From Sphingobacterium thalpophilum (GTDB lineage Bacteria; Bacteroidota; Bacteroidia; B-17B0; Aurantibacillaceae), in contig CALPON020000020.1 of NCBI GenBank assembly GCA_943325195.2, positions 1-32,600 of the forward strand: DNA of 32,600 nucleotides, written 5' to 3'. The notes below the pieces were generated by a model, which was not told the origin of the DNA, made no database searches, and saw only the letters and a list, made by a program, of their open reading frames with translations. The stretch's first letter is position 1; every line of letters begins with the position of its first letter. The position numbers and the translations under genes are program-made. This document shows, one piece after another, positions 7,609 through 15,878 of this stretch.

Positions 7609-9315
7609 TCAGAATTTTTTATTGGGATTAAAAGGCTTGGAAGTCGGCTGAATTGTGCTTAGCAGCGATTTTACTGCCGCAGGGTCTTTGGCCAGCTTAA
7701 GGGCTTCTGCTAAGTCCTCATCATCCCGCAGAGCGTGTTCAATCCTTCCACTCTGGAAATAATAGCGACTGGCAATTTCTTCTTCCAAATACGAAAGAAT
7801 GACTTTTTTGTGTTTACTCAGATCATCTTTTTTATTTTCCTGCATCTTCTTCACCAGCGCAGCGTACTCGGCGTTTAAGGCATCAAAATACTTTTCATCT
7901 TGTGCATTCTTTTTCAGCATTTCCAGATCCGCTTCGCTTCTGGTTTTGTAACTGTAGTCTTTATCGGACAGCCATTTTGTAAAATCCTCATAATCGGCAT
8001 CGCTCAGATGAAATTCACGCACTGCTGCAATAGTCTTGTGGCGCAAGGTATAAGCAGTTGCATAATTAAAGATGTGGTATTTGGAGATAAGGGCCATCAG
8101 AATATTTTCAAATTTTTGATCTTCTGTTTTTAGATCAGGCATTACACCGGCCCCATCGTATACAATGCGGCCGCCTTTCGTTTTAAAAGCGGTAATCAAA
8201 CTGTCCGGCACTTTTTCCACGCGCCCTTCTAGGTCCTTCGTGCTGTAATCCAGTGCCTGCACACAGCGGCCGCTGGGAATGTAATATTTGGCAACCGTGT
8301 ATTTGATTTTGGCATTGTAAACGAGGTCTTTGGTTTGCTGTACTAGGCCTTTTCCGTAGGTTCGTTTTCCAATTATGACCGCACGATCTAAGTCCTGTAA
8401 GGCGCCGCTTACAATTTCAGAGGCACTGGCACTATTTTCGTCCACCAGCACCAGCAGCGGTGTTTGAAGATCAATGGGCGTATTGACCGAGAGATAGGTT
8501 TTATCCCAGTCTGCCACCTTTCCTTTTGTGAAAACAATTTCCTGCCCTTTCTCCACGAAAAAATTAACGATGTTTACCGCTTCAATAAGCAATCCCCCGA
8601 GGTTCCCCCGAAGGTCCAGTACCAGACTAGTGCAGCCTTTTGCTTTTAAGGCCAGGAGCGCATCCCGGACTTCGCTGCTGCAGTTTTCGGTGAAGGAGGT
8701 CAGCTTAATATAGCCCGTTTCTGTATTTGGAAGTAGGCCACTATAGGGCACTGCCCGGGCTCGTATTTCCTCTCGCGTGAGGTTGAGTTCAGTCGGTAGA
8801 CTTTCGCCTGCTTTAATAACTTTAAGTTTCACGGCTGTACCCGCCTGTCCTTTGAGCAGACTGCTGATTTCATCGCTGCGTTTCTTTTCCACGTTGATGT
8901 TGTTAACTCCCACGATTTGATCACCGGCGCGAATCCCTGCTTTAAAAGCGGCAAAGCCTTCATAGGGCTCAGCAATAATAATTTTACCGTTTATGTCATT
9001 CACCGCTGCACCAATACCGCCGTACTCGCCAGTGGTCATGTACCGGTAATCTTCAATGTCATTTTCGGTGTAATACACCGTGTAGGGGTCAAGACTGCTG
9101 AGCATAGCGTCAATTCCCGTTTTCATCAACTGCCCCGGTTTGGTGCCATCTACATAACCGACGTTTAACTCGCGGTAGACGGAATAAAAAATATCGAGGT
9201 TTTTACTTATTTCAAAGTAATCCGGTGTCAGGGTAAAGCCAGTCACCAGAGTCGAAATCACCAGAAAAATGCCGGCCCGACGTTTATTTTTGTCAAAAAA
9301 CTGCTTAAAATTCAT
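7609..9315 (-). CDS. S41-family C-terminal processing peptidase with PDZ domain
   Basis: ATG at 9315 gives 568 residues. An in-frame TTG one codon upstream is less likely, because a strong GGAGGG lies 8 nt before the ATG. A membrane or signal segment at about 14-30 sends the protein to the periplasm. A PDZ domain at about 95-175 (EYGGIGAAV ... AGIRAGDQIVGVNN) precedes the S41 core. That core contains SASASEI with the inferred nucleophile S297 and GKRTYGKGLVQ with general base K322, at the same 25-residue spacing as in E. coli Prc (S430/K455). A helical region of about 180 residues follows. Such proteases trim C-termini or degrade periplasmic proteins. The gene is divergent from queA and convergent with the barrel gene. 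Confidence 0.93.
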   Translation of the reverse strand: MNFKQFFDKNKRRAGIFLVISTLVTGFTLTPDYFEISKNLDIFYSVYRELNVGYVDGTKPGQLMKTGIDAMLSSLDPYTVYYTENDIEDYRYMTTGEYGGIGAAVNDINGKIIIAEPYEGFAAFKAGIRAGDQIVGVNNINVEKKRSDEISSLLKGQAGTAVKLKVIKAGESLPTELNLTREEIRARAVPYSGLLPNTETGYIKLTSFTENCSSEVRDALLALKAKGCTSLVLDLRGNLGGLLIEAVNIVNFFVEKGQEIVFTKGKVADWDKTYLSVNTPIDLQTPLLVLVDENSASASEIVSGALQDLDRAVIIGKRTYGKGLVQQTKDLVYNAKIKYTVAKYYIPSGRCVQALDYSTKDLEGRVEKVPDSLITAFKTKGGRIVYDGAGVMPDLKTEDQKFENILMALISKYHIFNYATAYTLRHKTIAAVREFHLSDADYEDFTKWLSDKDYSYKTRSEADLEMLKKNAQDEKYFDALNAEYAALVKKMQENKKDDLSKHKKVILSYLEEEIASRYYFQSGRIEHALRDDEDLAEALKLAKDPAAVKSLLSTIQPTSKPFNPNKKF

Positions 9316-9323
9316 CAAAAAAT

Positions 9324-9329
9324 CCCTCC
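9324..9329 (-). promoter_or_regulatory. Strong Shine-Dalgarno GGAGGG of the S41 protease gene
   Basis: The minus strand carries GGAGGG with an 8-nt spacer before the ATG at 9315. This is unusual here, as nearly all other genes in the window lack a recognisable Shine-Dalgarno. It fixes the start at ATG rather than the adjacent TTG. Confidence 0.65.
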
Positions 9330-9427
9330 AAAGGCTTAAAAGTAAGCAAAATTGCTGCGTTTTGTGATTTACGAATGGGGTTTATCTTTTTTTATCGTCC
9401 GATAGTAAAAATATGCACTTTTTTTCT

Positions 9428-9435
9428 TAATTTTG
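9428..9435 (+). promoter_or_regulatory. Putative -7 box upstream of queA
   Basis: TAATTTTG matches TAnnTTTG exactly and is oriented toward queA. It would start a leader of about 120 nt that contains a small ORF and a terminator-like hairpin. No good -33 TTG was found at the expected distance. Confidence 0.4.
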
Positions 9436-9460
9436 CAGGCCGAATTAATCCCGTAAGATT

Positions 9461-9556
9461 ATGATTCACTGCTGCTTTCAGTTCAGAAATAGAACTGAAT
9501 TTTTTAACCGGCTTGGTTTCTTTTTTGCAGTTTCATTTCTTCCGGAATATTTATAA
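9461..9556 (+). CDS. Possible 31-codon leader ORF upstream of queA
   Basis: An ATG at 9461 opens a 31-codon frame closing with TAA at 9554-9556, five bases before the queA ATG. The frame contains the terminator-like hairpin. The peptide begins [15 protein letters not shown] and is rich in Phe (8 of 31), with no family match that I recognise. It could be a leader peptide or a chance ORF. Confidence 0.2.
   Translation: MIHCCFQFRNRTEFFNRLGFFFAVSFLPEYL
9477..9505 (+). terminator. Terminator-like hairpin in the queA leader (possible attenuator)
   Basis: TTCAGTTC (9477-9484) and GAACTGAA (9492-9499) form a perfect 8-bp stem with a 7-nt loop, followed at once by six T (9500-9505). This is an intrinsic-terminator shape, though the stem is AT-rich. 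It lies downstream of the putative promoter and 56 nt before queA, so it would act within the leader rather than at the end of a gene. Confidence 0.5.
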
Positions 9557-9561
9557 AGACT

Positions 9562-10611
9562 ATGAAATTATCAATGTTTAAGTTCAATCTGCCAAAAGAA
9601 CTATTGGCAGAGCATCCCGCTAAGAATCGCGAAGACGCCAGAATGATGGTGCTTGAACGATCAACTGGCAAAATTTATCACAAGAAATTTAAGGATGTGA
9701 TTAATTATTTCGATGATGGGGACGTCATGATTCTGAATGATACCAAGGTTTTTCCTGCCCGTATGTACGGAAACAAGGAAAAAACAGGTGCCAAGATTGA
9801 AGTTTTTTTACTTCGTGAACTGAATGCTGAAAGTCGTCTCTGGGACGTACTTGTTGATCCTGCTCGTAAAATTCGTATTGGCAATAAACTCTATTTTGGA
9901 GAGGATGACAGTCTGGTAGCAGAGGTTATTGATAATACCACTTCTCGCGGACGGACGCTTCGTTTTTTATATGATGGCAGCTACGAAGAGTTTCGTAAAG
10001 TGTTATATGATCTCGGTGAGACCCCCCTTCCAAAATACATCAAGCGGGCTGCAGAGCCTGAAGATACGGAACGTTACCAAACGGTTTTCGCAAAAAATGA
10101 AGGCGCCGTGGCGGCACCTACTGCCGGTCTGCACTTCAGCCGCGAGTTATTAAAACGTCTCGAAATTAAAGGGGTTCAGTTTGCGCCTCTGACACTTCAT
10201 ATTGGTCTGGGAACCTTTCGCACTGTTGAGGTGGAAGATTTAACCAAACACAAAACGGAAAGTGAAGAAGTCCTCATCTCCAGTGATACCTGTAAAATTG
10301 TAAACGGGGCAAAGGATAGAAAACGCCGTGTGTGCGCAGTTGGGACCACCGTTATGCGGGCGATCGAGACCAGCGTGTCTACCACCGGTCATCTAAATCC
10401 CTATGTCGGATGGACGAATAAATTTATTTTTCCTCCTTATGATTTTAGTATCGCTAATTGCATGATTACTAATTTCCACATGCCAGAAAGCACTTTACTG
10501 ATGATGGTGAGTGCCTTCGGAGGCTACGATTTAGTTACCAAAGCGTATAAAGAGGCGATCAAAGAAAAGTACCGCTTCTACTCCTACGGGGATGTGATGC
10601 TGATTATTTAA
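9562..10611 (+). CDS. queA: S-adenosylmethionine:tRNA ribosyltransferase-isomerase QueA
   Basis: The protein has 349 residues, the normal QueA length. QueA transfers and isomerises the ribosyl group of S-adenosylmethionine onto 7-aminomethyl-7-deazaguanine in tRNA, giving epoxyqueuosine at the wobble position. Family landmarks are the N-terminal [22 protein letters not shown] region, [48 protein letters not shown] and FIFPPYDF, in the usual order. The first ATG (9562) is used; one at 9574 is also possible. No other queuosine gene is in the window. The long leader with hairpin is unusual compared with the short 5' regions of other genes here. An SRPBCC gene follows after 46 bp. Confidence 0.97.
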   Translation: MKLSMFKFNLPKELLAEHPAKNREDARMMVLERSTGKIYHKKFKDVINYFDDGDVMILNDTKVFPARMYGNKEKTGAKIEVFLLRELNAESRLWDVLVDPARKIRIGNKLYFGEDDSLVAEVIDNTTSRGRTLRFLYDGSYEEFRKVLYDLGETPLPKYIKRAAEPEDTERYQTVFAKNEGAVAAPTAGLHFSRELLKRLEIKGVQFAPLTLHIGLGTFRTVEVEDLTKHKTESEEVLISSDTCKIVNGAKDRKRRVCAVGTTVMRAIETSVSTTGHLNPYVGWTNKFIFPPYDFSIANCMITNFHMPESTLLMMVSAFGGYDLVTKAYKEAIKEKYRFYSYGDVMLII

Positions 10612-10657
10612 TTTATCTTTTTTCTGGCATAGGATTTTCTTCTTTTTCCAAAACGGA

Positions 10658-11107
10658 ATGAGCAGAACTTCTAACCTTTGCACGCATGTGATGATTGGGG
10701 TACCGCGAGAACTCGTGTGGTTGGCCCTTACCTCGCCTGAAATTATAAAACGCTATCTACCTTCGAGCATCTTCTCAACAAGCTGGAGGCCGGGTGAACC
10801 GATTGTTCGCACCGGTAGCCAGGGTGGACCTACTTACCGTGATAAAGGCATCGTCCTGAAATATAATCCGCCCCGCGAACTCAGTTATTCCTATTGGCCT
10901 TCCCGTAGCGGCCTAGCCGACCTTCCTGAAAATTATCAGCAGCTCACTTTTTTATTAGAGGAACAAGGCGAGGTAACGTATCTTAAGTGCAGCATTGAGA
11001 ATGCAGGAGAGGAAGAAATGAGCGCAATTGTCATGCAGGACTGGAAAATGAATTTGGCACGTCTAAAGATCCTTCTTGAAGACAGCACCGAGTTATCCGC
11101 CTATTAA
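10658..11107 (+). CDS. SRPBCC (START-like, AHSA1-type) domain protein
   Basis: This 149-residue cytoplasmic protein consists of a single SRPBCC/AHSA1-like domain. It has the helix-grip opening (VPRELVWLALTSPEIIKRYLP), the central F/W-S-x-W-x-x-G-x-x-I strand (STSWRPGEPIVRTG), then a DKGIVLKYNPPRELSYSYWP segment and a C-terminal amphipathic helix (MQDWKMNLARLKILLED). Such proteins bind small hydrophobic ligands or act in stress responses. The ligand is unknown. It follows queA at 46 bp on the same strand and may be co-transcribed. Its stop overlaps that of the convergent acetyltransferase gene by 4 bp (TTAA supplies both stops). Confidence 0.87.
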   Translation: MSRTSNLCTHVMIGVPRELVWLALTSPEIIKRYLPSSIFSTSWRPGEPIVRTGSQGGPTYRDKGIVLKYNPPRELSYSYWPSRSGLADLPENYQQLTFLLEEQGEVTYLKCSIENAGEEEMSAIVMQDWKMNLARLKILLEDSTELSAY

Positions 11108-11622
11108 CTCAGACGATAAAGTGACAGCACTGGCTGGTCGCCACTGAGGCGGATATGCTGCTGATAGTAAAAGCCGAGTTTCTGAAGTAAGGTAATCGCC
11201 CGTGCATTAATGGGCAAGGTGATCGCATCAATAATTTCCAATCCCTCTTTCTTAAACCAATGGTCCAACACGAGCCCAGCTGCTTCTTTTGCAAAGCCCT
11301 GCCCTGTATACGCGGGTAAAAATGAGAAGCCTAAATCTGCATACTGCAAACCCTCCCTTCGTATGAGTCCGCAAATGCCCATCGGGCTACCCGACTCTTT
11401 ATCTTCCACGCAATACAAACCAAATCCATGGTGGTAATAACTTGCGAGAGGTCCAGTCAGTAGGTACAATTTGGCATCCTCTAGTGTATGCACATCTCGG
11501 TTACCAATAAATTCAAGCCATCCCGGAGTATTGACCAATGTCAGAATGAATTCCGCATCCTGAATCTGCAGGTACCTTAAACGAATTCTGCTGCCAATTA
11601 ACTCTTTGTCCTGCTCCTTCAT
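11104..11622 (-). CDS. GNAT-family N-acetyltransferase (RimJ/RimL type)
   Basis: The protein has 172 residues. The opening IGSRIRLRYLQIQDAEFILTLVNTPGWLEFIG is typical of RimJ/RimL-like GNATs. A beta-strand with ADLGFSFLPAYTGQGFAKEAAGLVLDHWF carries the acetyl-CoA pyrophosphate-binding Q/R-x-x-G-x-G/A motif (YTGQGFAKEA). The ending INARAITLLQKLGFYYQQHIRL is the usual motif B. The acceptor (protein N-terminus, drug or other amine) is unknown. It is flanked convergently by the SRPBCC gene and divergently by the SWIM gene, 58 bp between starts. Unlinked function is likely. Confidence 0.92.
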   Translation of the reverse strand: MKEQDKELIGSRIRLRYLQIQDAEFILTLVNTPGWLEFIGNRDVHTLEDAKLYLLTGPLASYYHHGFGLYCVEDKESGSPMGICGLIRREGLQYADLGFSFLPAYTGQGFAKEAAGLVLDHWFKKEGLEIIDAITLPINARAITLLQKLGFYYQQHIRLSGDQPVLSLYRLS

Positions 11623-11666
11623 ACAAGGCGGTAAATTTAGAAATAAATTGCCAGCTCTGCTTTTTG

Positions 11667-11674
11667 TAACTTCG
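11667..11674 (+). promoter_or_regulatory. Putative -7 box of the SWIM gene
   Basis: TAACTTCG, the TAnnTTCG variant, ends 6 nt before the ATG at 11681. A TTG at 11648-11650 sits 16 nt upstream, slightly short for a -33 element. The position supports the ATG at 11681 over the upstream TTG at 11606 and implies a nearly leaderless message. Confidence 0.35.
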
Positions 11675-11680
11675 CTGACG

Positions 11681-13090
11681 ATGGCGCTAGATCTCCAGCA
11701 TTTTGAGTTTGATTTTTCTTCTTCCGTTTTAACGAAAGCCTGGCGGACTTATCTTCAGCTTCGATGGACCCGACTGCCCTTGGAGGGCAAACAGTCGCAG
11801 TTCCTCGTAAACGGCGAGCGCGTCAGTTTTCTGCGAGAGAAAAAAAAGATTCGCGAACTACACTGTAGTTGTAAAAGGGGTCCACTCTGCGTGCACGCTG
11901 CAGTGGCTCTTTTTGCTGCTGAAAATCTTCAGATAGAGCCGGTCCCCGCGGCGGAGAAGAACTTGCGTCGTCCAGTCTCCCGTCTGCACGCCGCCATTCA
12001 ACGGCAATTAAAAGGGGCAAAACGGCCGGCTCAACTTCCTGCATTCAAAACACTTGATTTCACGGGCATTCTAGCCTATTATCTGCACTTACCTACATTT
12101 GTTCAGGACGAAGCGGAGTTCAGGGAATGGGATGCTAAATTTCAAAAGGAAATCAGAACCTATATACGGGAGGGGCTGGACAGCATGTCTATCAAAGATT
12201 TGTTTGTGGCCTGTCTTCTAGCGCTTCGACCCACTAAAAACCATAGCGGCCGATCTTGGTCCTTTCTTATTGCTTTGTTGGTTCATTATCCTGTTGCACC
12301 GGATGATATAAAAACACTACAGCGCTCGCTGGGCCGTCCTTCTCCTGTGGATTTTCATTCAGAGGGTCCCGACTACCGCCTTATCAGTGCCTTGCAACTG
12401 CAGCTAGCAGGCGATTTGCGGGCAAATCGGAGGGCGACCTCAGCCATGGAAGCTCTGGCCCATGCGCATGCGTGGATTTGCCGAGGGTTTTTTAAAAAAG
12501 GAATGCGCTTGCTCAAAAATTATGTGTCTGATGAAAATGCCGCTCGTCGCATGCCGGAGCCTGCGCTGTTGGCTTTTGGTCTAGAGCAGAGTGTACAGGC
12601 GCAGGATACTGGCTACGAAGTTTTTTTTATCGCGATGCAATTACGTTATGCCTTGCAGGTCAATCCTTCTGCCTTGCATCGTCTGCGTGAGTTGCTGGGT
12701 GCCTCTGCCTTTCGCGAACTTGTTTTAACCCTCGCACAAGAAACGCCGGCCGACTGGCTTGAAAAGAAAAAGGACCTTCTTTTGGCGGCCGGGGACCGCA
12801 AGGCCTTACAGCTGTTTTTGAAACAGCCACTGCGCTTTAATTCCATTCTTCAGGTATTGACCGCAATTTTACCGCTAGTACCTGATAGGTGCAGTGACTT
12901 GCTAGTCAAAGCCATACCAGAGGCTTTGCAGGAGTCTGCCCGTCGCGAATGGCAAGAGCACATACTGTCCCAGTGTCAGCCTTACCTCAGCCGTCTGCCG
13001 TCTGCTCAAAGAGCGGAAATTGTAAAGCGCGTGATTGCCGCCATGGGCGAGCGTTCACATGTGTCGGACTGGTTTAAGGAAATGATTTGA
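11681..13090 (+). CDS. SWIM zinc-finger domain protein
   Basis: ATG at 11681 gives about 469 residues. The frame is open back to a TTG at 11606, but that start overlaps the divergent gene and adds no recognisable sequence. A SWIM zinc finger lies at about residues 60-77, with CSC, then CVH (C-x-C-xn-C-x-H), after a FLVNGERVSF strand. SWIM domains bind zinc and often nucleic acid or proteins and commonly accompany SNF2-type helicases. The remaining ~390 residues are helical, Leu/Ala/Arg-rich, resemble a repeat solenoid and contain no helicase motif. No SNF2 gene is adjacent. The function is unknown. Confidence 0.8.
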   Translation: MALDLQHFEFDFSSSVLTKAWRTYLQLRWTRLPLEGKQSQFLVNGERVSFLREKKKIRELHCSCKRGPLCVHAAVALFAAENLQIEPVPAAEKNLRRPVSRLHAAIQRQLKGAKRPAQLPAFKTLDFTGILAYYLHLPTFVQDEAEFREWDAKFQKEIRTYIREGLDSMSIKDLFVACLLALRPTKNHSGRSWSFLIALLVHYPVAPDDIKTLQRSLGRPSPVDFHSEGPDYRLISALQLQLAGDLRANRRATSAMEALAHAHAWICRGFFKKGMRLLKNYVSDENAARRMPEPALLAFGLEQSVQAQDTGYEVFFIAMQLRYALQVNPSALHRLRELLGASAFRELVLTLAQETPADWLEKKKDLLLAAGDRKALQLFLKQPLRFNSILQVLTAILPLVPDRCSDLLVKAIPEALQESARREWQEHILSQCQPYLSRLPSAQRAEIVKRVIAAMGERSHVSDWFKEMI

Positions 13091-13091
13091 C

Positions 13092-13412
13092 TTAGTCTTC
13101 CAACATAAAAACAGCTTCACCAAACTCATTAATGGCTTTGTTGTTTTTTTGTTCCCTGGCCAGCGTCAGTCCCGTTTTATAGAACGTGAGCGCTTCAGAG
13201 GGTCGATCTAGTTTTTCAAACAACTGGCCCAGCTGGTAATAAGCAGCGAGGTAATTGGAATCAATAGAGAGTACAATCCTGAACTGCGACTCGGCATCGG
13301 CCGGGGCAATAAGGTCTTTGGCATATTCTAATCCGAGTGCATAGTTTAGAAACAAATCTCCCGGTTCCTGTTCCAACATGGCCACAAGCTGCCCTGTGCG
13401 CTCTGTCTGCAT
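13092..13412 (-). CDS. Small tetratricopeptide-repeat protein
   Basis: This 106-residue soluble protein has about two TPR units. The pattern YALGLEYAK ... AESQFRIVLSIDSNYLAAYYQLGQLFEKLDRPSEALTFYKTGLTLA has the alternating small/aromatic residues (A-x-Y, L-G, A-P-like) of TPR helices. It has no signal peptide, so it is probably cytoplasmic. Its ATG overlaps the pheS stop by one base (TAATG), so it is co-translated as the last gene of the rlmD-pheS operon. TPRs mediate protein contacts. The partner is unknown and the link with pheS may only reflect shared transcription. Confidence 0.85.
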   Translation of the reverse strand: MQTERTGQLVAMLEQEPGDLFLNYALGLEYAKDLIAPADAESQFRIVLSIDSNYLAAYYQLGQLFEKLDRPSEALTFYKTGLTLAREQKNNKAINEFGEAVFMLED

Positions 13413-14434
13413 TAGGATGCGGTAAATTGCTTAATAAAACGAATGTCGTTTTCGAAGAACAAACGAATGTCTTTCACCTGATATTTAAGCATGGTGATGC
13501 GTTCAATGCCCATTCCGAAAGCAAAGCCTTTATATTTTTTTTCATCAATGCCGCAGTTAATCAAAACTTGCGGATCGACCATGCCACAGCCTAAAATTTC
13601 AACCCAGCCGGTGTGCTTGCAAACGTTACATCCAGCGCCTTTACAGATGGTGCAGGAGATGTCCATTTCAGCACTGGGCTCAGTGAAGGGGAAGTAGCTG
13701 GGACGCAGACGTATTTTTGTTTCTGCACCGAACATCTCTCGTGAGAAATGCAGGAGTGTGGCTTTGAGATCAGCGAAAGAAACTTTCTCATCAATGTATA
13801 AACCTTCCACCTGATGAAACTGGCAGTGTGCCCGCGCACTGATGGCTTCGTTGCGGTAAACGCGGCCTGGCGAAATAGTGCGGATCGGCGGCTTGGAATT
13901 TTGCATGATGTGTACCTGAACGCTGCTGGTCTGGGTCCGAAGGACCATGTCCGGATTTTGGCGCACGTAAAATGTATCCTGCATGTCACGTGCAGGATGG
14001 TTCTCAGGCGTGTTGAGGGCCGTAAAATTATGCCAATCATCTTCAATTTCATTCCCATCACTCACCGTGAAGCCCAGTTTTGAAAAAATACTGATGATTT
14101 CACGACGAACTAAACTCAAGGGGTGCCGTCCTCCTGCTATTGAAGCAGGATAAGCGGGGATGCTCAGGTCGATTTCCGGTTTGTTTTTTTCTTTATCGGA
14201 TTCAAATCGCTCTTTTAAATCATTGATTTTGTCCTGCGCGCGTGTACGCAAATCATTCAGTTTCTGGCCGACTTCCTTTTTCAGTTCACCGGGAACGGTC
14301 CTGAAGTCTTCGAATAAAGCACTGATTTCACCTTTCTTGCTCAGCCAACGAATACGGTATTCTTCCACCTCTTCTTTACTCTGAGCAGCGAAATGTTCTA
14401 CTTCTTCTAATAATCTGTGTATACGGTCTAACAT
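13412..14434 (-). CDS. pheS: Phenylalanyl-tRNA synthetase alpha subunit
   Basis: ATG at 14434 gives 340 residues (MLDRIHRLLEEVEHF), the normal PheS length. The longer open frame upstream would run into rlmD. The N-terminal coiled-coil arm (about 1-90) is followed by the class II catalytic core. Within it are HPLSLVRREIISIFSKLGF, DMQDTFYV, RTQTSSVQVHIMQ (motif 2 region), RAHCQFHQVEGLYID, a Cys-rich CTICKGAGCNVCKHTGWVEILGCGMV segment and the final FAFGMGIERITML (motif 3). PheS pairs with PheT to charge tRNA-Phe. pheT is not in the window, as is common in this phylum. It lies 13 nt after rlmD. Confidence 0.97.
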   Translation of the reverse strand: MLDRIHRLLEEVEHFAAQSKEEVEEYRIRWLSKKGEISALFEDFRTVPGELKKEVGQKLNDLRTRAQDKINDLKERFESDKEKNKPEIDLSIPAYPASIAGGRHPLSLVRREIISIFSKLGFTVSDGNEIEDDWHNFTALNTPENHPARDMQDTFYVRQNPDMVLRTQTSSVQVHIMQNSKPPIRTISPGRVYRNEAISARAHCQFHQVEGLYIDEKVSFADLKATLLHFSREMFGAETKIRLRPSYFPFTEPSAEMDISCTICKGAGCNVCKHTGWVEILGCGMVDPQVLINCGIDEKKYKGFAFGMGIERITMLKYQVKDIRLFFENDIRFIKQFTAS

Positions 14435-14447
14435 CGTTGTTGTAAAA

Positions 14448-15866
14448 TTAAGAATTTTTGTCGCGTCGCAGCAAAAGAGCAACGTTTTCAACATGTGCGG
14501 TCTGAGGAAACATATCCACCGCGCGAACCCGTGCCACGTAATAGTCTTCCTGCATTAATGCAATATCTCGCGCTTGCGTGCTGGGATTGCAGCTGACATA
14601 AACAATTTTTTCAGGCGCTGCCGCTAGCATCACACGAATTACATCTTCATGCATACCAGCCCGGGGGGGGTCGGTAATGATGACGTCGGGTTGGCCATGG
14701 GTCTTTATAAAATCGGCATTCAGCACATCCTTCATGTCCCCTGCAAAAAAATTCGTGTTCGTAATGCCATTGGTTTTTGAATTTTCAATTGCATCTTTTG
14801 TAGCATCTTCCACGTATTCAACGCCGGTGACTTTCGCCGCCGAGCGTGCAATGAAATTCGCAATGGTGCCCGTGCCGGTATAGAGGTCATAGACATTCTC
14901 CGTGCCGCTCAGTCCTGCAAAGTCCCGCGTAATTTTATACAACTCAAATGCTTGTTCGGAATTGGTCTGGTAAAAACTTTTGGGACTGATTTTAAATTTT
15001 AACCCTTCCATTTCCTCCGTGATATAATCTTTGCCGTGATAAGTTATCACATCGAGACCAAACAAAGTATCATTACCCTTTGGATTGTGCGTATAATGAA
15101 GACTAGTGATTTGCGGAAAATCAGATACCAGAAGGTCGAGAACGGCGAATACGTCTTTTTCTGACCATTCAAAAACACTCAACACCACCATCAGTTCACC
15201 AGTGCTGGTACTGCGGATAAGAAGGGTTCGCAATAAGCCGGTTTTCTGACGAATATCGAAAAAACTTAATCCGTTTTTAAGCGCAAAGGCTTTCACTGCA
15301 TTGCGGATTTCATTGCTGGGGGAAGGCTGGAGGTAACAATTTTGAATATCTAGAATCTTATCAAACAAGCCCGGAACATGAAAGCCCAATGCATCACGGT
15401 TTTCAATAACAACATCCTCCGCCATTTCCGCAGTGCTCAGCCATTTTTTATTACTGAAGGAAAACTCCAATTTATTACGGTAATAGTAGGGTGTGGCATT
15501 ACCAAGAATGGGTTCCGGCTGCGGAAACTCAAATTTGCCGATGCGCGTAAAGGCGTCAAGCACATATTTTTCTTTAAATTGTAATTGACTGCTGTAAGCC
15601 AAGTTTTGCCATTTGCAGCCACCGCAGGTACCAAAATGTTCACAGATGGGCGTCGTGCGCTGAGGGGAATAGCTCCTGAATGCCTGCACGCGGCCTTCGG
15701 CGAAACTGTTCTTTTTGCGGTGCACCATTACGTCCACTACATCGCCGGGAACAGCACCTTCAACGAATACAACCAGACCTTCGCTTTTGGCAATGGCTTT
15801 CCCTTCTGTGCTGATATCGACAATCTCGAGGTTCTCGAGTATAAAATTCTTCTTAATTTTAGACAT
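14448..15866 (-). CDS. rlmD: 23S rRNA (uracil-C5)-methyltransferase RlmD/RumA family
   Basis: ATG at 15866 gives 472 residues. An in-frame TTG at 15881 falls inside a -7 promoter box and is rejected. An N-terminal TRAM domain (about 8-65) precedes the iron-sulfur cysteines C75, C81 and C84 (CEHFGTCGGC), with a fourth in QNCYLQP. The Rossmann methyltransferase core has the SAM motif DLYTGTGTIANFIA, then ITDPPRAGMHEDV and the catalytic-Cys motif VSCNPSTQARD. The family transfers methyl groups to uracil C5 in rRNA or tRNA. RlmD targets U1939 in E. coli, and the exact target here is not provable from sequence. It is first in the rlmD-pheS-TPR operon and divergent from truA by 41 bp. Confidence 0.92.
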   Translation of the reverse strand: MSKIKKNFILENLEIVDISTEGKAIAKSEGLVVFVEGAVPGDVVDVMVHRKKNSFAEGRVQAFRSYSPQRTTPICEHFGTCGGCKWQNLAYSSQLQFKEKYVLDAFTRIGKFEFPQPEPILGNATPYYYRNKLEFSFSNKKWLSTAEMAEDVVIENRDALGFHVPGLFDKILDIQNCYLQPSPSNEIRNAVKAFALKNGLSFFDIRQKTGLLRTLLIRSTSTGELMVVLSVFEWSEKDVFAVLDLLVSDFPQITSLHYTHNPKGNDTLFGLDVITYHGKDYITEEMEGLKFKISPKSFYQTNSEQAFELYKITRDFAGLSGTENVYDLYTGTGTIANFIARSAAKVTGVEYVEDATKDAIENSKTNGITNTNFFAGDMKDVLNADFIKTHGQPDVIITDPPRAGMHEDVIRVMLAAAPEKIVYVSCNPSTQARDIALMQEDYYVARVRAVDMFPQTAHVENVALLLRRDKNS

Positions 15867-15878
15867 AAGTGTAGCCCG

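Noticed and set aside
9436-9561. preQ1 riboswitch upstream of queA
   Set aside because: The queuosine link made it worth checking, but the leader lacks the preQ1-I hairpin with a CACCC-type loop and A-rich pseudoknot tail. Only a simple AT-rich terminator-like hairpin is present.
11606-11680. Upstream TTG start for the SWIM gene
   Set aside because: It overlaps the divergent acetyltransferase gene, adds no conserved sequence, and places the promoter box inside the coding region.
14663-14670. G8 run as a phase-variation tract
   Set aside because: It encodes the invariant Asp-Pro-Pro-Arg of RlmD by ordinary codon choice in a housekeeping gene.
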